Shown: one piece after another, positions 1 to 9,116 of the stretch
Layout of the letters: each line of letters begins with the position of its first letter
Position numbering within the stretch: the stretch's first letter is position 1
DNA from: Arsenophonus sp046530735
GTDB taxonomy: Bacteria > Pseudomonadota > Gammaproteobacteria > Enterobacterales > Enterobacteriaceae
Direction: 5' to 3'
DNA length: 14,331 bases
NCBI GenBank assembly: GCA_046530735.1
Contig: JBHEQV010000014.1
Coordinates: 1 to 14,331, forward strand
Made by a program: the position numbers and the translations under genes
The notes under the pieces: model-generated
Seen by the model: the letters and a program-made list of their open reading frames with translations, nothing else
The model's database searches: none
Told to the model about the DNA's origin: nothing

Positions 1-3000
1 TCTTTATTTAACTGTACGGGTTACCCTTATATTTAATTAAAATAAGATTTTTACCTCTCCGGTATTGAGCCATTGATTTATTGTCCTTAAAAGGCTATGC
101 CATAAATGTTCATAAATTTTACCTTATGCATCGCCTCCATTGTGGTAGGTGGTGATATAATTGAGAATCGAGACTTCTATTAGGGCTTTTTTTGAGTTTG
201 ATCGGTATCAATATTAATTGGGAGCTTTTTCTGATAAGTTAATTGTTTTGCTACAATTTAATAATTGTCGCAAAATCAGCATCAGCAATTTGCTGTAACA
301 ATTTTTCTAGTCTCTTTTTTAACAGAGATTCTGTCATTTTTTTGCGCATATTCACATTCCAAAATAGGGAGGATTTTCCGGTATATCAAGGAGAGATGTA
401 TGATTACTTCAACTCCAACGTGTAAACCAATGTAAATCGACTTTTGCCTAAGGTGTTCTTCTTACTGTGAATACAAATTATTGAATAATATGCAATCGCA
501 TTCTTCATATTTATAGGTACCTTTATTATTTTTTTGCCATTTAATGGATTTATGTTTGTGTTTTATAAATTCAGGAAACAAAAAATCTATTACCTGTTCA
601 ATTTTATCTTTTTGACTATACGTAAAAATTCAAGAACTCCGTCAGAAAAACGGACATATTGTAGAGCAAACTATGAAAGAAAATTCATAAATCTCCTCTC
701 TGAAAGAAGACTTATCCTGATGAGGTAAGGTGCAAGCAAATCTACATAAGCGGATTTACTGATAATATTTATTTTATCTAGTCTAACTGAAGTTCCGATA
801 AATCCTCCACAATATCCATCAACGGAGTTTTTATCAGATGATAAAGTTGATCTGTTATTAGACAAAGATGTGTATATCAACTAACTAACTTTAAATAATC
901 TTCAATATTGAAAGCTAATTCCTTTGCGTAAGTATTTATTTAAAAGGTCACTATTTTATTAAAAAATAAAACTAACTCACCCATTTACACCGCATTATTT
1001 AATACAACAATGTCTGTTTCTTAAAAATATTTCTTTTTGATTGCACTGCAAGATTTTCCTTTAAGGTTATTTTTAACACTAATCAATAGGTGAACTGTAT
1101 CGATAATTTTTAGGTATTGACCAATAGATAAGGCGGATTTTTTAATAATATTTCCACTGATTTAACGTTCTTAATTTTCTCCCATTTTTCTGCTAGAATA
1201 TTGAGATCAAGTAAAGTTCTATCTGGTCTTTTTCGTCAATAAGAATCTCTGTTAAATAAATTTAATTATCAGGCAATAATGTATCGTTAGATTTCTGTAA
1301 AATAGAGATAACCTGTTTATCAAACTAATAATGTAGGTCTTTAAACAGTAAGATAGCATCTGCCATTTTGAGCCAAGGATGAGATAATACATATGATTGT
1401 AAATCAGATCGAAACTTAAGCGAAAAATTAATAGAAATAGGGTGAAAGTATAATGCTCGTCTAATAATAATACCTTTAAGTATTTGTATCTCGTTAAGGT
1501 TCGTTCTAGTAATCTCTTTGCACTTTTGCCTATACCAATAACTTGTTGATGTTGTTGGTAGTTAATTGTCGTCAGTAAAACTGAAAAATATTCTTGATCA
1601 TATCAATTAATTGCTTGATGGTACTTGCCCTATTTTCATTTGATGCACTGACTTTAAATAAAGTATTAAGCTTATCTTTCCTATCACTAATCATTTTAGC
1701 TAAGTTTTTTCAGACTAATATATTGATATCAGAGCACATAATTGCAGCAGATGATAAAAATTATCTTTATATGGAAAAAAATCTTTTCTTATTTTCTGTT
1801 AATTGCATAACTCGTTTTTTTTATAAAATCTTATTCCCATGAGGCACGTAATAATCGTTCAAGATGTTTAGACTATAATCCTATTTTTTAGTTATCTCTT
1901 CTGTTGCACCTAGTAAACCATCCAATACTTGAAAACGAGCGGTGAGAGCCAATGTCTCTTGTTTGCTAAAATCCTACTATTTCCCTGTAATTTTTCCCAA
2001 TTTTTGACTATTCCGCCGTAATTGAATATTTTTTTTGACCGCGAATATTAATAGTTAATAATTCCCCTAAAAAAATTTCTATATGAGCCACATTATTGTA
2101 AAATTATTCTATTTGAGGATATCGTTGCGCATAAAATGACTGACCTGATTTATTGATGTGATATACCTTTGTTTATTTTTTGCTCTAGCTTAGAATTTAT
2201 AAAATGTATCTAATCCTAAAACCAATTTTAATAAAGTAATTTTTCTTGCTTATCGATATGAGCAAGTAACTCACTTTGTTACACATAACCGCTACGGCAT
2301 CTTTTAAAATCACCGATATTAAGTGTACATTTCTTTATAAGATTTTCCTTTCTGAGGATTATTATTAAAATAATGATTTTTTATTTCTGACTGGATATAA
2401 GTCTTATTGAAAATTACCACACCATCAATAGCAAGCAGGATAACATTCCTTTTCATCAGGTTTAATATGAAAGCATTCGGTTTTATCTCTAACGGCATCG
2501 AGTCGCTCAAAAACCATATGTTCTAAAAATTGTCGAGGATAATTAGGTAAACCATTAATATTAATATGATAAGCGCTTGATTTATCATCAACAGCGGCTA
2601 AACCTAATTCATGGTATTTCATAATTTTATTAAAGCCAGAGGAATAAAATTGGAGATATTCTACAGCAAATGAAATATTTCGCATGGAGAAATTTACGTG
2701 TTTTGGCAATTTATTAAGTTCATAAACATTCCTTTTATTGTTTTTGTCATAAAAATTAATCGGTTTTCTCATATCACATACTTTATATATCATGTATTGC
2801 ATATAGTTCTTCTTAAAATCTTTATATATTTTACTTTAGCAAATATTCTCAGGCTTTGATTTTTTAAATTCCAAAAATTACCTAATTGGCGCCGTTCTTT
2901 ATTTGGCGCATAACAAGGATTAAATTGTCCATTAGTTTCGACCAAAGCTTCTCGTCCTAAAAAATAACATACCCCACATCAGGCGATAAATCCTAGTAAG

Positions 3001-3500
3001 TCGATTTATCTAGTAAGTCCATATTCACTAATTTAATAAAATTACAGTTTGGTAATCGATGATTATTAGCAAATTTTCTATCTTGAATAACCTCTTGATT
3101 CTATCTAGAAGTAGCTTCTTCATTTCGTCGCATTGACAACGATTTAATTTCTTTAAATGTGCCCATAAATGATGACCTTTAATTCGATCAACCCACCATA
3201 ATCGATGGCTAATTACACGATGTTCGCTAATTCTTGTACATTTTTTCTAGAAAAGTCATTTGTAAAGTGATTTATAATAATTTCCGCTCTTTTCTATATA
3301 ATCATTTCGGATAATGATAAATTTATTTAAAATTATTTAAGACTTTTTTCTTAAGAGATTCCCTAACATAATTTTTTATTGTATATTTTTACTTGCAACA
3401 TTCTAGGATATTTTATATCGGATATAACAGGAATAAGTGGTTCCCCTGCTCAAATTTTAACACCCTTTTGTAGAAAGTTTCCATTAATCATCAACTAGTT
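1..3500 (-). pseudogene. Very large decayed protein gene, toxin-like, unidentified
   Basis: Reading the minus strand from about 3500 to 1 gives protein-like sequence in all three frames, broken by many stops and frameshifts but keeping one direction. Pieces in order include EPLIPVISDIKYPRMLQVKI (about 3440-3380), DLSPDVGYVIF, EALVETNGQFNPCYAPN (about 2950-2900), then the longest uninterrupted stretch at 2802-2425 with HVNFSMRNISFAVEYLQFYS. Further on come FQVLDGLLGATEEI (about 1940-1900), PISINFSLKFRSDLQSYVLS (about 1440-1390), SQKDKIEQVIDFLFPEF (about 625-575) and ALIEVSILNYITTYHNGGD (about 185-130), which runs off the left edge. The original protein exceeded 1,000 residues. No family is proven. 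The size and the setting beside an adhesin suggest a secreted toxin of the giant TcdA/TcdB/LifA sort, but this is a guess. It may be more than one gene. The degraded IS256 element begins just past the 5' end and may have interrupted it. Confidence 0.6.
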
Positions 3501-3595
3501 ATCCTTATTTCTAGTATATGAAATTTTAAAGATGGGTGGCGGAATCCTGCTGATTGATTTTGTGGATGATTTTAACAACAGAGAGGAGATATATC

Positions 3596-4345
3596 ATGAA
3601 AAGCTTTCCTTATCTGGTATCTGCGAAACTAGACATTAGTATGATCCCTTCATAAACTGATACGTAATTATGACATACATGATACAGACATTACTGTTGA
3701 GGTTGAGCTCGAAGCCATACTCCTCAAGATACTCAATGCTGCTTTATCGACGGATCTAATTCATCGTCTGTAACGGTTATTTACTATAACTAACTATATA
3801 AACTGTTATTGGCAATGTTGAGATTAAAGCGTCTAAAGTTATGGAATTGTAGTGACGAAAAATATACTTCACAACTCCTTGCTTTCTTATCTAAAACGTA
3901 CAAAAACAGTGAAAAGGCTACCATAGCGATGTATTTATGAGACATTACACCTGTGATTTTACTAAGCTTGAGAGCTACTTATTGCTGAAAATCACATTGT
4001 GTCTCTCTGCCAGTATCATCATAAAATTGAATTAATAAGTACAGGCAATGGTAACTGCGTGATTTAAGTGATATGCCTACGTTTATTTCTTAGCTGAAAG
4101 CATTGCCGTCCTATCAGGGCAAATGATCATCTTTAGCATACTGTTCATTATCGGCAGCACTGCACATGGACGTTATAACTTCCTGTTATCGCAACTCGGC
4201 GTCAACAAAAACGACGAATTTGATTGAATTAGCTTTTGTGATATTGAGCCTACGAAGCTGAGGCATGAAGCACTGTGCTTTGAAAAACAAGCATTTCAAT
4301 AATATTTATCTGCTATATTCTGCTCAGAATAACTTGAATCTGTTT
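3596..4345 (+). mobile_element. Degraded IS256-family element, copy 1 (internally deleted)
   Basis: This is a relic of an IS256-family (mutator type) DDE transposase, which would move the element by cut or copy and paste. Evidence is protein-like sequence in shifting frames: ELEAILLKILNAALSTDLI (about 3707-3763), then GNVEIKASKV, which matches the family's GDVEIKVPKVR region, then YRQW and RDLS (about 4050-4070), then KTTNLIEL (4208-4231), the equivalent of the family's TTNPIES block. Nucleotide similarity to the reverse complement of 7268-8600 is visible throughout, for example a shared AATGCTGCTTTATC. The distance between that shared start and the TTNPIES block is about 470 bp here against about 910 bp in copy 2, so roughly 440 bp carrying the middle of the gene is missing. 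ATG at 3596 is the likely old start, after a GAGAGGAG-like ribosome site. It is non-functional. Terminal inverted repeats were not resolved. Confidence 0.72.
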
Positions 4346-4388
4346 TCCTTAGTAAAATTTTGAATACCTGCAATGTTTATCTTCTCTA

Positions 4389-4722
4389 TTTTTCTATCTG
4401 ATCTAGCAACATATTAGCAAACAGTTCTTTTTGATTTATTCTTTTCATAATCGTACCACTCACTTGTTTTTGCTGACTCTTTTTGTCAATGCTTGACAAT
4501 ATCCATAAACATATTTTTCTGCATAATAACACTTGACTATGCAAATAAATATAGGTTGAAGTTTTTTATTTTCTCTGATACTTTACTAAGCGCGATTACA
4601 ATGTGTATTTAAAAAAGAATTTTTCTTTTATTTTTGGCATTTCATTGATCTTTTTAGCTTTCTTCCTCATATAATTTTAAGTAATTAACTCCTTTGTGCA
4701 CTGTATATTATAATATTGTTGG
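4389..4722 (-). pseudogene. Small unidentified broken gene
   Basis: The minus strand reads as protein-like sequence in two frames. From an AAAGGAG ribosome-site-like motif near 4690 one frame runs through ALSKVSEKIKNFNLYLFA, a stop, then SSVIMQKNMFMDIVKH. A neighbouring frame then gives KKSQQKQVSGTIMKRINQKE and ends at a TAG near 4389. The composition is lysine-rich and hydrophilic. At least four stops break it. It follows directly on the relic at 4736-5035, so the two were probably in one minus-strand operon. I do not recognise the family. Confidence 0.4.
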
Positions 4723-4735
4723 ATTGATATATATT

Positions 4736-5035
4736 TCACTTTGTTGTTTTAAAATACCTAGCCAGAATTCTTGACTTTTTCTGTATAGCTAATTTGGTCA
4801 TCTGAAAATTTTCATGTTCACTAATGAAAGCTTTCTCGGATATATACAGCCTACCTATCACGTTATATCGTTACGGTTACGATGTTTTTCGCCGTATTTC
4901 TGATTGAAACAGTTCATTGAACTATCGAAAAATTGCTTACGTTTTTCACCACTCATGGCTAGCTGTAATCGTATATTTTATGAAATAGAGCGCTTTGGCC
5001 CAGATTTTCTCGAGAAAATTCTCTTTTGTAGTCAC
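4736..5035 (-). pseudogene. Unidentified broken gene (minus-strand operon relic)
   Basis: Two adjacent minus-strand frames look coding. The first gives LAMSGEKRKQFFDSSMNCFN followed by QKYGEKHRNRNDIT and a TGA. The second begins at a GTG (4861) that overlaps that TGA and runs 41 codons without a stop to 4736, containing ISEKAFISEHENFQMTKLAI and ending in KSRILARYFKTTK. The GTGA overlap could be real translational coupling of two genes or a frameshift in one gene; I favour a frameshift. Upstream, frame-3 sequence KENFLEKIWAKALYFIKYT may be the same gene. The charged, basic C-terminus would suit a DNA- or RNA-binding protein. A relaxase of the MobA type was considered but the match is too thin. 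Unidentified. Confidence 0.38.
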
Positions 5036-5204
5036 TCCGTCGCCTTATCAGTATTTTTTGCCGAATAGTGCTTATTGTAGCGTTTCTGCCGTTAGTCAGC
5101 GTTGAAACATTTGTAGTAGTTATGTTTCATAGAGATGGGCAATGCTATTAATCGTCTTGAGCTTTTTACAGTACATGATAATATAATTTGTATCTCACAA
5201 TTTA

Positions 5205-5400
5205 TTTATGTTCTCGACCTGCAAAATCAGGATTACAAGTTGGGGATGCAGCCAGCGAGTTACTAAAAGCCTTGAAATTTAGTCCACACTACTTCACTAC
5301 TTACATTGTTTTCAATTCTTCATTCAGTGCTTCACCAAGTACGATGTCGCGCTAATCCGCTGCTCCGTGTCACGACGCTGAATAACCTAAAAATCCCTAT
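5205..5400 (-). pseudogene. Short unidentified coding relic
   Basis: The minus strand gives DIVLGEALNEELKTM (about 5347-5300), then in a second frame GLNFKAFSNSLAASPTCNPD followed by FAGREHK and a stop near 5208. The amino acid mix is protein-like over about 60 codons, but no start, ribosome site or known motif is visible. It may be the upstream part of the relic at 4736-5035 or part of another mobile element. Low certainty. Confidence 0.28.
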
Positions 5401-5414
5401 AATTAAGGATTTTT
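5389..5414. terminator. Rho-independent terminator-like hairpin
   Basis: A perfect 8-bp stem, AAAAATCC (5389-5396) with GGATTTTT (5407-5414), encloses a 10-nt AT-rich loop. It continues into a run of seven T residues on the plus strand. The reverse strand also ends its stem in T residues, so it could act in both directions. It lies upstream of the minus-strand relics and has no intact gene on the plus side. Confidence 0.5.
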
Positions 5415-6098
5415 TTGTTTTCAATCATCCAATGATCATCTTACGGATAGTTCGTAATTAACATGATTTACACATCCCGCCAAACTTAAAAGTTAATTAT
5501 CAAGAGTTAAAAGGCGATTTTGTAGTTTTTGTTAACTCAGTATAGTTTTCTTACGCTTACGTATCTATCCGTAAAATTCCTCTACACCTATCTAAATTAT
5601 TTTACAGCATCCATGCTTTTTTATGAGATGCTAAAACTGAGAAAACGCCGTTATAACCTTTATGAGGTTTTAAAATTGAAAAAATATTCCTGTAACTCTA
5701 TCACCACTCTCTGCAGCTTTAGCTGAGGTCGTACCGCAGTGCAAAAACAACTAGGAACAAATAAGATAAAAAGGTGGAATCGGAAGATCCACGGAACTAA
5801 CAGAGGAATGCATTCACATTAAAGTTTTCTAAAATTTAATTTTAGAGGTTGATCGCTTTGTCTATCTCCATCTCCCCTTCATAGACTAAGATAAATCGAC
5901 GTCAAGTTTTATCTTAAATATCATAAATTATAAGTTTATTATGTAAACCTATAATATACTCAGTATTAATTTAAATTTACCTTAATGCTCTTACTTAGAG
6001 CCTACTTGTTTGATCCCGGATTACTATATAGACCCTTCTTGCATAGCCAGATTGATGGCAAAATGGCTACTAATGGATATAGTTGAAGGAAAAATATC
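5415..6098. other. No recognisable gene; AT-rich decayed sequence
   Basis: No reading frame here holds together. The only open stretch, 5529-5726 on the plus strand, has unremarkable composition, and the opposite strand looks equally plausible as coding (for example CGTTSAKAAESGDRVTGIFF near 5735-5675). A perfect 7-bp inverted repeat with a 5-nt centre, TCTAAAA and TTTTAGA, lies at 5828-5846 and may be a weak terminator. The last 20 bases hold the ribosome site of the next relic. Confidence 0.4.
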
Positions 6099-6654
6099 AT
6101 GATTATTAGGCTCCATTTTCAGGTAACTGCAACACCTAAAATTAGAGCTCCGCTTCAGGTAAGCGAAGAGCCTGTATCTATTTTGGCTAAGTATTATGAT
6201 ATCTACGAACTTATCGTTACTAAATGATGGAATCAGATTATACTAATGATCAAATCTATATTCCATCATTTAATAACAACACTATCACTCAGTTAGAAAG
6301 CCTGATTTTTAGCTTTTTAATATAGATAAAACAGAAAACTAGATTGATTAACTCCCTTACAGAAGTCATCAATATTACGCGAATTACCAATAGCATGATG
6401 TGATAGTCTTCTTAAAAGCAATAATATGCTTTATAACCGAAACTCCTTCATAAGCGAATGGAATTGGTAAGTGTCAGCTTCAATATGCATTTACTCTAAC
6501 TAAACGCTAACTAGAGGAAAACGCTAAAAAATAGCTAAATTGTTTAGCAAACAAAAAAACGGATAAATTCAATACTATTTTACTGAATAAGGCAAAAGAA
6601 TATGTTGATATCCTGAAAGGATATATCTCCTCAATATTAATAAGTCCTGAATAA
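6099..6654 (+). pseudogene. Unidentified broken plus-strand gene or gene pair
   Basis: ATG at 6099 follows a GAAGGA ribosome site by 8 nt and opens 42 codons (with HFQVTATPKIRAPLQVSEEP) to a TGA at 6225. A second frame starts at ATG 6224 in an ATGA overlap with that stop, reads YTNDQIYIPSFNNNTITQLE to a TAG at 6323, and then stays protein-like to a TGA at 6401. The third frame takes over (DVIVFLKAIICFITETPS, then ANGIGKCQLQYAFTLTKR, then NTILLNKAKEYVDILKGYIS) and ends at 6652. Four stops interrupt these frames. The three frames follow one another with little loss, as expected for one gene of about 185 codons with two frameshifts. The ATGA overlap allows two coupled genes instead. I do not recognise the product. 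Confidence 0.5.
6221..6272. repeat. Perfect 13-bp inverted repeat at the 6225 stop/start overlap
   Basis: TAAATGATGGAAT (6221-6233) is repeated inverted at 6260-6272. The arms extend imperfectly inward (AGATT and AATCT) around a loop of about 12 nt, so a hairpin could form. It sits exactly over the TGA/ATG overlap in the surrounding relic, so in RNA it would mask the second start. It could equally be a remnant of an inserted small element. Confidence 0.6.
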
Positions 6655-7267
6655 TAAAAAGTGCTAGAAGATTATCAAAAAAATAAAATATCATAATTTT
6701 TTTAAAAATTATCGATAAAAATCGATTAATAAATAACTTAAACAAATAAAATAAAAGATGGTACGTTAATATAACTAAATAAAAATATTCAGTTATTAAC
6801 TCAAAAATAAAAATTTTAAAAACACTCTTCATTTATTTTCTTTTACTATTATCGTTTTCTACACTTTCTACACTTTCTACACTTTCTACACTTTCTACAC
6901 TTTCTACACTTTCTACACTTTCTACACTTTCTTTTATTTTCAGAAGTAAAAAGATATATCTAAAATAAAAAGAATTTATATATAATCTTAAATAGAAAAG
7001 ATTACGATAATCCTGTAATGATGAATACTATCTCAAAGATTAATTGAGAGATCATACTGACTTTAATATAAATAAATAAAATATTAACCAATATCAATTA
7101 TTGAATTTAATATTAAAGAGAAGTAGAAATTAAAATTGATCTTTTAATTGATACTAACTTTATGACTATGTTGCAATGAGAAAGCCATGTATAGGATAGA
7201 GATAGATAATGAAGTTTCTGGCGAATTTACTAACTACGGTTAATTTTTAATATAATGCGTCTGTCAT
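6655..7267. other. Noncoding AT-rich region around the tandem repeat
   Basis: Apart from the tandem repeat nothing here looks like a gene. An 85-codon minus-strand frame at 6575-6832 is mostly I, F, L and Y from AT-rich codons and lies over the better plus-strand relic. Small perfect inverted repeats occur at 7031-7049 (TCTCAA/TTGAGA) and 7128-7149 (AATTAAAA/TTTTAATT). The second lies shortly before the end of IS256 copy 2 and has no T tract. Nothing else is seen. Confidence 0.4.
6856..6932. repeat. 9-bp tandem repeat, 8 perfect copies plus a partial copy
   Basis: The unit TTTCTACAC occurs eight times head to tail without a mismatch (6856-6927), followed by TTTCT. On the minus strand one frame reads Ser-Val-Glu repeated, closed by NDNSKRK and a TAA at 6833-6835; that frame is open back to about 7028 but has no convincing start. 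There are no spacers, so it is not a CRISPR array. The unit resembles the DnaA box consensus TTWTNCACA only loosely (7 of 9 positions in one register). Confidence 0.95.
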
Positions 7268-8600
7268 TTATGTTTGGTAAGGAAAGAGTTATTAGCAAAA
7301 GCTGGTGTATGACGGTCGTCAGACTGCATCCAACTCTAGATTTTATAAATCTGTTCTGCATCTTTAAATTAGATGTTATTTACCACCAGAATTAGTAGAT
7401 CAAATCCCCCTTATCAGCAGTTCCAGATTTTCTGAGCAGATTAAAGCAGCTTAAATAGCATTGAAAGGTTGTTTTCTGAAAGCATAGTGCTTTGCGATTT
7501 GGCTTCGTAGACTCACTACAACAAAGCACGATTCAATCGGATTCGTCGTTTTTATGATGCCAAGCGCGCTGACAAAAAATCGTATAATTACAGAAATTCT
7601 TCTCGCTCTTTCTCCAATTTCTTAATCGCTGCAGGATACGCTAAAAACTTTGCCAACAAAGAATTAAAAGTTTTATTAGCACACGGTCACAGCTCTCTGC
7701 TATTCAAAGCTCCAGAAGCTTATTCTTAATTTGGTTGTATGAACTTTATTTAGTGAAGTCAGTCATCAACTATTTTATATACCCACACCCCAAGAAGCGT
7801 TCCTACTGCATATCCAGGGGCAATCTTTGCTATTTACATTCAAAAAACCCAACCATCACGTCTCTTCTATCTAAGCCTGAGAGATACGATTAAATCCTTT
7901 CTTGCAAACCATTCAGAATTTTCACCCAAGTGCGATTCTAACTTTCGATAATTATTTTTGATCACAAGGAGCTTCTTACATCCATCCACGAACAGTGCTG
8001 GCGATAATGAGCAGCATGGTCATGGCGATCAGCTTGCCTAAGAGGACGTATATGTTTTCATCGGCCAAGAAATAAATATAAGTGTATCGCTTAAATCACG
8101 CAGACAGAATTGCCAGTGCTATTCAAGGCACCAGTATTTCAGTCTGTTGATATGGTCCTTCCACTCGACAGAAGAGTATGTCTTTTAATCTAGAAGCGCT
8201 TACAGCGCTTCGTAAAAATCATCGGTAGAGATACACCTCATAGATACACAAATGATGGTCGTAACTCTTTATTGTTTTTTGCACGCTTCAGATAACACGG
8301 TAGCAAGGAGGTGTTAAGGTATAATTCCGTTGCTGCTAGAATTCTCTAATCTTAGACACTTTTATATCAACATCGTCAATACCAATCTCTATGGTTCGCT
8401 GTAGTAAATAATCGTTATGGCATCGGCCATATTAGCCCGCTCTTGATAAAGCAGCATTCATCATGCTATTGCAGTATAACTTCGAGATCCGCACCTCAAC
8501 AGCGTTACTATCAGCTATCTATCAGCATTACGGATGAGTTAATACAAGAAATTATAGATAATATCTGATTTAGTGGATCTACCCACTTCTGTTCCTGTAA
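7268..8600 (-). mobile_element. Degraded IS256-family element, copy 2 (near full length)
   Basis: The minus strand carries the whole order of an IS256-family transposase, broken by stops and frameshifts. From the N-terminal side: RTIEIGIDDVDIKVSKIRE (about 8400-8340), RDLSD (about 8100), LADENIYVLLGKLIAMTMLL, KKLLVIKNNYRKLESH (about 7975-7930, the family's KELLAIEDGYRES), a DG at about 7857 in the family's GDGALGFW region, GVWVYKIVDD (about 7790-7760, the family's CWVHK), YPAAIKKLEKEREEF (about 7640-7595), then KTTNPIES (7532-7552) and SLRSQIAKHYAFRKQ. The C-terminal tail reaches about 7268. At least a dozen lesions make it inactive. It is homologous to, but well diverged from, copy 1 on the other strand. 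The outer ends are not defined by a clear terminal repeat. Confidence 0.82.
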
Positions 8601-9054
8601 TCATTATTGAAATCAATCAACAGGATACAGCGATCTACAAAATTCCATACACTAGAAATGAATATAACTCGATGCTAATTATCAGGCGTTTATTCAGTTA
8701 AGTCCGTTTCGTTATGACTAAAGGTGTTAGATAACAGAGGAAATTAACCAATAGTTGTTGAAGATAATTTGTAACCTTTTTAGCAGAACGAAACAAAAAT
8801 AAATAAAAAATTTAAAATAATTTATCATAATAAAAATGCTACTTTGTAGAAAAATATCCAACATTAACCCATAATTTGGAATTCCATAATTTAAATAACG
8901 TCATTACCTCGTATTAACAATGAATAACGTTTCATCGGAATAAAAATCTAATCCATTTAAAATCCTGCAAAAAAAGATAGGAGAAATAAAATAAATATCT
9001 TATTAAGAGTAATACCAAAAATAAACCAAATTGAGTTATTTTTATGTATTAATT
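8601..9054. other. Noncoding leader region upstream of parM
   Basis: No coding frame is visible. In type II partition systems this position holds the centromere (parC) upstream of parM, normally a set of short direct repeats. Here only weak candidates are seen: ACCAAA at 9014-9019 and 9025-9030, 11 bp apart, with a related ACCAAT at 9098-9103, and AATAACGT twice (about 8896 and 8924). An 8-bp inverted repeat GTTTCGTT/AACGAAAC lies at 8706-8713 and 8787-8794. None amounts to a clear iteron array. Confidence 0.35.
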
Positions 9055-9082
9055 TTGACTTTTTCATTTTTGAGTATATATT
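9055..9082 (+). promoter_or_regulatory. Sigma-70-type promoter of parM
   Basis: TTGACT (9055-9060) and TATATT (9077-9082), each five of six to consensus, are separated by 16 nt. The transcript would start near 9089 and give a leader of about 28 nt before the chosen start. The -10 lies inside the left arm of the inverted repeat at 9077-9106, so anything bound there would block transcription. Confidence 0.6.
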
Positions 9083-9106
9083 GGTTTTAAAATAAAAACC
9101 AATATA
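9077..9106. promoter_or_regulatory. Perfect 12-bp inverted repeat over the parM promoter and leader
   Basis: TATATTGGTTTT (9077-9088) and AAAACCAATATA (9095-9106) are exact reverse complements with a 6-nt spacer. The repeat covers the -10, the likely transcription start and the base next to the ribosome site. As DNA it looks like an operator. In R1-type systems ParR binds parC over the parM promoter and represses it, so this is the natural candidate for such a site. As RNA only the right arm is fully in the leader, which makes a simple RNA hairpin less likely. Confidence 0.65.
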
Positions 9107-9110
9107 AAGG
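9106..9110 (+). promoter_or_regulatory. Ribosome binding site deciding the parM start
   Basis: AAAGG ends directly against the ATG at 9111, leaving no spacing, but lies 6 nt before the ATG at 9117. The second ATG is therefore the likelier start. Confidence 0.6.
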
Positions 9111-9116
9111 ATGTTT

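Noticed and set aside
243..425. 60-codon plus-strand frame
   Set aside because: The minus strand reads better here as part of the large pseudogene, and the plus frame has no ribosome site or family motif.
534..728. 64-codon plus-strand frame
   Set aside because: It opposes the minus-strand fragment SQKDKIEQVIDFLFPEF of the large pseudogene and looks like its antisense shadow.
1594..1842. 82-codon plus-strand frame, hydrophobic
   Set aside because: The minus strand reads as part of the large pseudogene (for example KDKLNTLFKVSASNENRAST near 1675-1625); the hydrophobic plus frame follows from its complement.
4900..5035. MobA-type relaxase fragment
   Set aside because: Only a loose pattern of charged residues matches; no relaxase histidine triad or active-site tyrosine is visible.
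5215..5330. tRNA-like sequence on the minus strand (a CAGGTCGAGA stretch resembling a T arm)
   Set aside because: No acceptor stem, D arm or proper anticodon arm can be formed, and the same stretch reads as protein.
5529..5726. 65-codon plus-strand frame
   Set aside because: No ribosome site, no motif, and composition explained by AT-rich sequence.
6575..6832. 85-codon minus-strand frame resembling a membrane protein
   Set aside because: It is mostly I, F, L and Y from AT-rich codons and overlaps a better plus-strand coding relic.
6856..6932. CRISPR array
   Set aside because: The repeats are 9 bp and contiguous with no spacers, and no cas gene is present.
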